From positions 1-18,759 of the forward strand of contig JAFDHB010000056.1 of the NCBI GenBank assembly GCA_019308985.1: a DNA stretch of 18,759 nt. The letters run 5' to 3'. The translations under genes were made by a program, and so were the position numbers. The notes below the pieces were generated by a model that was not told the origin of the DNA, ran no database searches, and saw nothing but the letters and a program-made list of their open reading frames with translations. Of the stretch, positions 14,861 through 18,759 are shown piece by piece. This DNA comes from Deltaproteobacteria bacterium. GTDB taxonomy: Bacteria > Desulfobacterota > DSM-4660 > Desulfatiglandales > HGW-15. Positions within the stretch are counted from its first letter, which is position 1; every line of letters starts with the position of its first letter.

Positions 14861-15403
14861 ACTTTGAGAGCCGAATACCCAGTCATACCCTGTCTATCCA
14901 CACATAGTCTCATAATGCTGGTCTATCACAACAACAATAGCGTATTCATGATTAAGGTCAACTCTATTACCATTACTGTCATAGAGGTATACGGCATATT
15001 CGGGTATTTTGCAGATACCGACAGTATCCGCCCTAAGAAAATAGCCTAAACGCTTGATGTGACGAGCGAGAACCTCCGGGTCTTCAGGTATGGGAGCTTT
15101 TCCTTGCATCACCTTTCCGTCAGCGCGTTCTTCCAAAAAGGAGGTCATATTTTTCAAGACCGCTCCGATAGGATACTTTGAAACGGCCCTGGGTGTTTCT
15201 TTTGCCGCAAGCATACCATAATCACCATGCATAGCCCTATATGTGCCTGCTTCCCGAAGATCAATTCTCTGGATGTCTCCGGTTATCCGTGTTCTCGGGC
15301 TATCAACGCGGGAAAAGTTTTCCATGGGATATGGCCTCAGCGGGCTCCCGTTGTGTAGAATCCCTCTATCGTTTTGCCGTGTCTCCATCTCTTGAATTAT
15401 CAT
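14861..15403 (-). pseudogene. Truncated RdhA-like protein (N-terminal part)
   Basis: The 169-codon open part (15403-14894) matches the first 163 residues of the intact RdhA-like protein at 7359-8534 at roughly three identities in five by eye: shared PYPME, REAG, GDYG, SKYPIGAV, RHIKRLGYFLRAD, PEYAVY and the DQ-Y-TM segment. It stops at a TAG (14896-14894) where the intact gene has a serine codon. Beyond the TAG, TGYDW and G-Q-S still match in the same frame before a TAA, and homology then ends near 14861 at the IS200 relic. The whole Fe-S half is absent, so the product could not be a working enzyme. The start may be ATG 15403 or ATG 15388; neither has a strong ribosome site. It lies 151 bases after the second flavoprotein gene, on the same strand. 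Confidence 0.82.
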
Positions 15404-15554
15404 CCCTGTCGAGGCTGGGAAGTGACGATATCGATCCCATCTATTGACTCCAATTCAGCCCGCCCAACTTATGGATATCTTCCTCAAGCACTCCCTTCCA
15501 AAAGCACCCTGGACAGGCTTCGTCAAGATAGTGCAAGGATCACGAATTAGTATT

Positions 15555-17654
15555 TCATCCCTTTTTTGCCTTTTTCAGTTCGGCAGGTCCCCACATATCC
15601 CACTTAATGGGCGGCGCCTTCCAATCCTTTCTCACCGCACCCTCAACACGAATCGCCTTTGTTGGACAAACTTCCTCACAGTTCAGACAGGAGATGCACT
15701 CCACCTGGTTAACCACGATTGCCTTCTCTCTTTCATAGTCTGCGTCGATAACCTCTACCGGACATGCAAGCACACAATCCAAGCAAAATACGCATTTGTC
15801 CTCGTCGATCAGGGTTTTGAGTTTGACATAGTATGGTTTTTCCCTCTTGCTCTCATCCACGAAATCGGAGGGAATATGGAATTCGAAATTGTCTCCCTTC
15901 GACTCTGGCATGCCTTTTATGGGAATCTTTTCCGGTTTTGGTATAGCCCCTCTTGTCTTAACGACCGGCTCGGTATCAAGCTCGGGTTCACCCGTATGGG
16001 GATCCTTATATATCACAGTGTTTTTCGTCCAGTTTTCATGGTCGGTAAACGGAAAGTCTATCCTGTTGTGTACCCCTCTGGAGTCTTTCCGCATCAAGGA
16101 TGCCCTTGCAACAAGCTCCCCGGTTTCGACCATGTTCATCGCTTCAAGGGCATGTCGGAGCTGAATGGGATTTGTTGCATAAAGCTTAGGTAGCTTCTCG
16201 GTGCGAATTTTACGCAGCTCTTCTAAGCCTTTCTTGAGCCCCTTCTCCCACCTTAGAACACCTACATATTTCATCATTACTCTCTTAATGAGCTTTTTCA
16301 CTTCTCTCGGATCCCCATCATCATTCGGGGGCCTGTTCCTGATTCCCTCTGCCTTCTCTATGAGACCGCCGGCAACGTCCTTGTCCACTTCAACCAGGGG
16401 ATTGAATCTGGCATACCTTCCCGCAGCAGCGCCTGCCCGTGCACCGAAAACCAAGGAGTCCCTGAGGTGGCATACGTACCCGACCTCTCCCGCGGCGTAT
16501 AGCCCCTTGAAATCTGTCTCACAGTATTCATTGTGCTTTACGCCTCCCCAGCATCCGAGCGCGCCGGGTGCTACATGGACCCAATTCTTTTTCCAGTCAA
16601 AGTCCCCAAGAATGTTGTATGTAGAGATTCCTATCGGGTCTTTGAGCCACTCTTCTTCAGGGACAGGGGTAAAGTCCGCAAAAACGGCCCCCCTGTCTCC
16701 TCGCCCCTGCATAACCTCGACAGCCATGCCTCTGCACCGGAAAGATTCTTTGTCAAGGACAGACATACCATATCTAATGGGGAAGGGATCTTTGGGATCG
16801 AATGTCGGATTAATCATAATCTCATCGGGAAAATAGTTTTTTAGGAAAGCCTCACCATTTTTGTTGCAGAGTTCCCCGAGGGTCCGGGCATAGCTTATCT
16901 TTATCCAGAACTGGGGCAACCCTTCCTCTGCTATGATCCAGGAGTCATATTGGACCGCCTCCATATCTTTCAGCTTGCAGCCCAGTCTGTATGCCATGGC
17001 CTGGCCATCACCAGTCGCAACCCACGGCGTATTGTTCCTCTCCCAGCACTCCGCGTGGCCCCCTGTTGCTAGGATCACGGCCTTGGCATTAATCGTGACG
17101 AGCGCCCCGGTGATTTGATCAAGACCAACCACTCCAACTACAGTCCCGTTCTGCCTGATCAGGTCGATCACGAAGAAGCCCTTGCGAGTCTTGATACCGA
17201 CTTTCTTACAGTAATCTACCAAGGGGCCGATATGGGGCCAACCTCCCCGATTGATCGGTGCATATTTCTTTGTATAGCGCGGGTTCTCTACCCCATACTC
17301 GGCTGACTCATCTCCCCTGGGATGGGTTTCAATGGCCACGATCTCGTCGAAGAGCTCGTTTCGACAGTAAGGCAAGCCCCACTCCCTTCTCACGTTCTTT
17401 TCGAATATTCTATCCAGGGAATTCGGGTTATCATCATAGGCCTGAGGGCCGAATTTTTCCGTGATCCGCGTTACGGTAAACCCGCCCATAATCTGACCGC
17501 CCGAAAAGGTGGTGATGCTGGCCCTCGCAAGCACGCTCTTGTCGACCAAAAGGACATCCACACCATACTTCTTGGCCTCGATTGCCGCGTGTAGGCCCGC
17601 AATACCTGAGCCGATCACGAGTACATCCGTCTTCAAAACCTTTTCCTTCGACAT
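15555..17654 (-). CDS. FrdA/AprA-like flavoprotein fused to 2[4Fe-4S] ferredoxin
   Basis: This 699-residue protein starts at ATG 17654, preceded by an AGGAGG site about ten bases upstream; an open frame continues further up but without homology. Residues 8-45 form the FAD-binding start (GSGIAG at 15-20, then VLLVDKS). A second FAD motif, GLYAAGEVG, comes near residue 430, and a superfamily block with NRIDFPFTDHENW near the end of the flavin part. Residues 617-670 are a ferredoxin with two CxxCxxCxxxCP motifs (C621, C624, C627, C631; C653, C656, C659, C663). The same architecture exists as two separate genes at 2281-4241, so this is the fused version of flavoprotein plus electron-transfer subunit. 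It is cytoplasmic. A LysR-type palindrome lies 90 bases upstream of the start. The truncated RdhA-like gene follows it. The substrate is unknown. Confidence 0.9.
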   Translation of the reverse strand: MSKEKVLKTDVLVIGSGIAGLHAAIEAKKYGVDVLLVDKSVLARASITTFSGGQIMGGFTVTRITEKFGPQAYDDNPNSLDRIFEKNVRREWGLPYCRNELFDEIVAIETHPRGDESAEYGVENPRYTKKYAPINRGGWPHIGPLVDYCKKVGIKTRKGFFVIDLIRQNGTVVGVVGLDQITGALVTINAKAVILATGGHAECWERNNTPWVATGDGQAMAYRLGCKLKDMEAVQYDSWIIAEEGLPQFWIKISYARTLGELCNKNGEAFLKNYFPDEIMINPTFDPKDPFPIRYGMSVLDKESFRCRGMAVEVMQGRGDRGAVFADFTPVPEEEWLKDPIGISTYNILGDFDWKKNWVHVAPGALGCWGGVKHNEYCETDFKGLYAAGEVGYVCHLRDSLVFGARAGAAAGRYARFNPLVEVDKDVAGGLIEKAEGIRNRPPNDDGDPREVKKLIKRVMMKYVGVLRWEKGLKKGLEELRKIRTEKLPKLYATNPIQLRHALEAMNMVETGELVARASLMRKDSRGVHNRIDFPFTDHENWTKNTVIYKDPHTGEPELDTEPVVKTRGAIPKPEKIPIKGMPESKGDNFEFHIPSDFVDESKREKPYYVKLKTLIDEDKCVFCLDCVLACPVEVIDADYEREKAIVVNQVECISCLNCEEVCPTKAIRVEGAVRKDWKAPPIKWDMWGPAELKKAKKG

Positions 17655-17744
17655 CTTTGAGTTACCTCCTGCGATAGTGTGAGCAAAGGCATATCTTCTT
17701 CCTGATCTTTCTGTTGCATAACATATTTGGGTACGATAAGAATA

Positions 17745-17768
17745 ATAAGTCAAATTAATTATTCTTAT
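17745..17768. promoter_or_regulatory. Second copy of the LysR-type palindrome
   Basis: This is the same 24-bp palindrome as at 12621-12644 with one base changed in a spacer. It lies 90 bases before the ATG of the fused flavoprotein gene (minus strand). On the minus strand the sequence after it, TTGACTTATT followed by a conserved TATC-x-TA-x-CCAAAT segment, is also shared with the first copy. The intact LysR could therefore control both operons. Confidence 0.65.
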
Positions 17769-17793
17769 TTTATTAATTAGCTCCTCTTATAAA

Positions 17794-18045
17794 TTTGAGT
17801 GGCAATGAATCGTGAGTTTTAGCTAGAAAGCAAAGCTGGTGGCTTCGCAAAAAGTCCTAGAGCCGTCATGACGAACTGATCCTGCATCCATAAGTCTTTT
17901 AAATTACTGGAGTCATGCTGGAGCTTATCCCGCACTTCAGATGCGGGGCAGGAATGACGGGAATGAGCACTTTGCGACTTTTTGCGAAGGCATCAATGCC
18001 TGATGTGAGAAAGAAGGAAAATGGCATTTTTGCCAGCTAAAGATC
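17794..18045 (+). pseudogene. Relic of a duplicated lysR, interrupted by element B
   Basis: Bases 17794-17842 align with the start of the intact lysR: TGGCAA, then ATCGTGAGTTTTAGC and GCAAAGCT. The start codon is lost (TTT), and stops replace Gln codons (TGA, TAG) in the lysR frame. The 159-bp element B follows. From about 17999, CTGATG-x-GAGAAA and TTTTTGCCAGC align with the 3' end of lysR (near 13419-13460) before similarity fades. The middle of the gene (about 560 bases) is missing. It is non-functional. Confidence 0.7.
17837..17995. repeat. Inverted-repeat (MITE-like) element B, 159 bp
   Basis: The ends are inverted repeats of 20 bp with two mismatches, including a perfect 14-bp CTTCGCAAAAAGTC and its complement. 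The interior differs from elements A and C and includes GGAATGACGG, a word I associate with dispersed repeats. There is no open frame. It has the same length as element C and a closely related terminal repeat (TTCGCAAAAAGTC versus TTCGTAAAAAG), suggesting non-autonomous elements mobilised by the same transposase. It lies in the lysR relic. Confidence 0.75.
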
Positions 18046-18266
18046 AGCACTTGACAAGGACCCATTGAACATCATATATGATACATCAAGTGCATCCCGC
18101 TCCAGGGGTGCAATAGGAGGAGAGCCCATTGAAACCTTCAGTAAGCCATGATATTTGGCTCTGGTTGGCTAGCGCGACAGGGCATCCAAGCGAGGCTTCT
18201 TGTTGGCTGGTTAACTGGCAAAAAGGCGCTTATGTTGAGAGATCAAAGTCTTTTTGCGAGTTAAGT
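18046..18266. other. Non-coding stretch between relic and element C
   Basis: I see no supported gene here. A 63-codon plus-strand frame from TTG 18129 has an AGGAGG-like site in front, but its end runs into element C and its peptide resembles nothing I know. The segment AAAGTCTTTTTGCGAG near 18246 resembles an element terminus and may be a remnant of another insertion. Confidence 0.4.
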
Positions 18267-18425
18267 CTTGATGGCTTTGTAAAAAGTCCAATTTCTGCGT
18301 TGCGCTTCAACTCGTTGTGACCGCGGCGTACTCTAAGTACGCCTCATCACACGAAATTCGCGCGCCTTGAACTTGGAGCTTTTTACTTTGCCATCCCAAT
18401 TTTGGCTTTTTACGAATCCATCAAG
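18267..18425. repeat. Inverted-repeat (MITE-like) element C, 159 bp
   Basis: Terminal inverted repeats of 22 bp with three mismatches start with CTTGATGG and end with CCATCAAG. A perfect inner hairpin GGCGTAC-N5-GTACGCC lies at 18325-18343. The body is homologous to element A in inverse orientation (CAATTTCTGCGTTGCGCTTC, then TTTGCCATCCCAATT). There is no open frame of its own. It ends 53 bases before the RdhA-like gene at the right edge. Confidence 0.78.
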
Positions 18426-18478
18426 TCTTTGTGCGTGAAGGGGCGAGCTAAAGGAACGATGAAAGGAGCTATAGTACT

Positions 18479-18759
18479 ATGGGGGTAGTCACAACTTTTC
18501 TTCGTTCATCCAACACTGGGCGGCTGGATCCATATCCGGTGCACGTTTTAAGGCGGGTTGATCGGCCCACGACCTTGATCAATGAGAGGGAAGTCCAACG
18601 GGTCGACGAGCGGGAGAGCGGCTTTAACCGGGCTCGTCGAGGGGATTTTGGTCCCTACATCCAGAAAGAGGTGGCCCGCTTCGTGGGCAAGTATCCCCTT
18701 TCAGCCGCCCTGGCCGAGATGGCGGGAAACCTTGCGGACCTGGTAGACGGCGAGATTGC
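18479..18759 (+). CDS. RdhA-like protein, N-terminal part (runs off the window)
   Basis: From ATG 18479 the frame stays open to the end of the window (93 complete codons). An AGGAG site lies ten bases upstream. The peptide matches the N-terminus of the intact RdhA-like protein at 7359-8534: DPYPVHVLRRVDRPTT versus PYPMEKLPRVDEPTT, RVDERESGF versus RVDPREAGSF, RGDFGPY versus RGDYGPF, and KYPLSAAL versus KYPIGAVM. It has no Tat signal either. Its base composition is visibly richer in G and C than that of the other RdhA-like genes here, and it lies on the opposite strand, so it probably has a different history. The Fe-S half lies outside the window, so completeness cannot be judged. Confidence 0.8.
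   Translation, partial: MGVVTTFLRSSNTGRLDPYPVHVLRRVDRPTTLINEREVQRVDERESGFNRARRGDFGPYIQKEVARFVGKYPLSAALAEMAGNLADLVDGEI

Noticed and set aside
14894..14896. In-frame TAG in the RdhA-like fragment as a possible pyrrolysine codon
   Set aside because: Homology does continue past the TAG, but the intact paralogue has serine there, a TAA follows 11 codons later, and the Fe-S half is missing. Decay explains all of it.
11630..15403. N-terminal RdhA-like fragment (15403-14861) and decayed C-terminal gene (12510-11630) as one gene split by insertion
   Set aside because: Order and strand would allow it, but the decayed gene has its own, different upstream half leading into the Fe-S domain, so the two come from different genes.
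18129..18320. Small plus-strand gene from TTG 18129 with a ribosome-site-like AGGAGG
   Set aside because: The last third lies inside the terminal repeat of element C, the start is TTG, and the peptide shows no recognisable pattern.

Overview
The window looks like a piece of chromosome from an anaerobic bacterium with moderate GC, most likely an uncultured Desulfobacterota (former Deltaproteobacteria). That placement is inferred from the gene set: tripartite TRAP importers, fumarate-reductase/APS-reductase-type flavoproteins with 2[4Fe-4S] ferredoxins, a molybdopterin oxidoreductase, a nickel-pincer LarA-family protein and corrinoid reductive-dehalogenase-like (RdhA-like) proteins. No rRNA, tRNA or CRISPR array was seen.

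Layout. (1) 2-400 (+) is the C-terminal end of a molybdopterin oxidoreductase, convergent with the next block. (2) 12.5 kb down to 483 (all minus strand) is an operon-like run, in transcription order: a decayed RdhA-like gene (~12510-11630), dctP (11600), fused dctQM (10515), an intact cytoplasmic RdhA-like gene (8534), a second dctP (7265), dctQ (6156), dctM (5597), an FrdA/AprA-like flavoprotein (4241), a 2[4Fe-4S] ferredoxin (2499), a TIGR04076-like protein (2179) and a LarA-family protein (1694). (3) 12675-13568 (+) is a divergent LysR regulator, with a 24-bp palindrome in the intergenic region. (4) 13565-15403 is disturbed sequence: an inverted-repeat element, one small unknown gene with a good promoter, a decayed IS200/IS605 transposase, and a truncated RdhA-like gene. 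(5) 15555-17654 (minus) is a second flavoprotein, here fused to its ferredoxin. (6) 17745-18045 carries a second copy of the same palindrome plus a relic of a duplicated lysR, broken by a 159-bp inverted-repeat element. (7) 18267-18425 is another 159-bp element. At the right edge a fourth RdhA-like gene starts on the plus strand (18479 to the window end).

How it may work together (inference). The two TRAP systems would import organic acids. The cobamide/Fe-S RdhA-like enzyme lacks a Tat signal and an RdhB anchor, so it should act in the cytoplasm, perhaps removing a substituent reductively from the imported compound. The flavoprotein and ferredoxin would supply electrons or carry out a neighbouring redox step, and the LarA-family protein would racemise or epimerise a 2-hydroxy acid. 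LysR probably controls the run through the palindrome. The palindrome, lysR, flavoprotein and RdhA-like genes all occur twice or more in various states of decay, which points to an ancient duplicated catabolic module that is partly degrading. The substrate cannot be read from the sequence.
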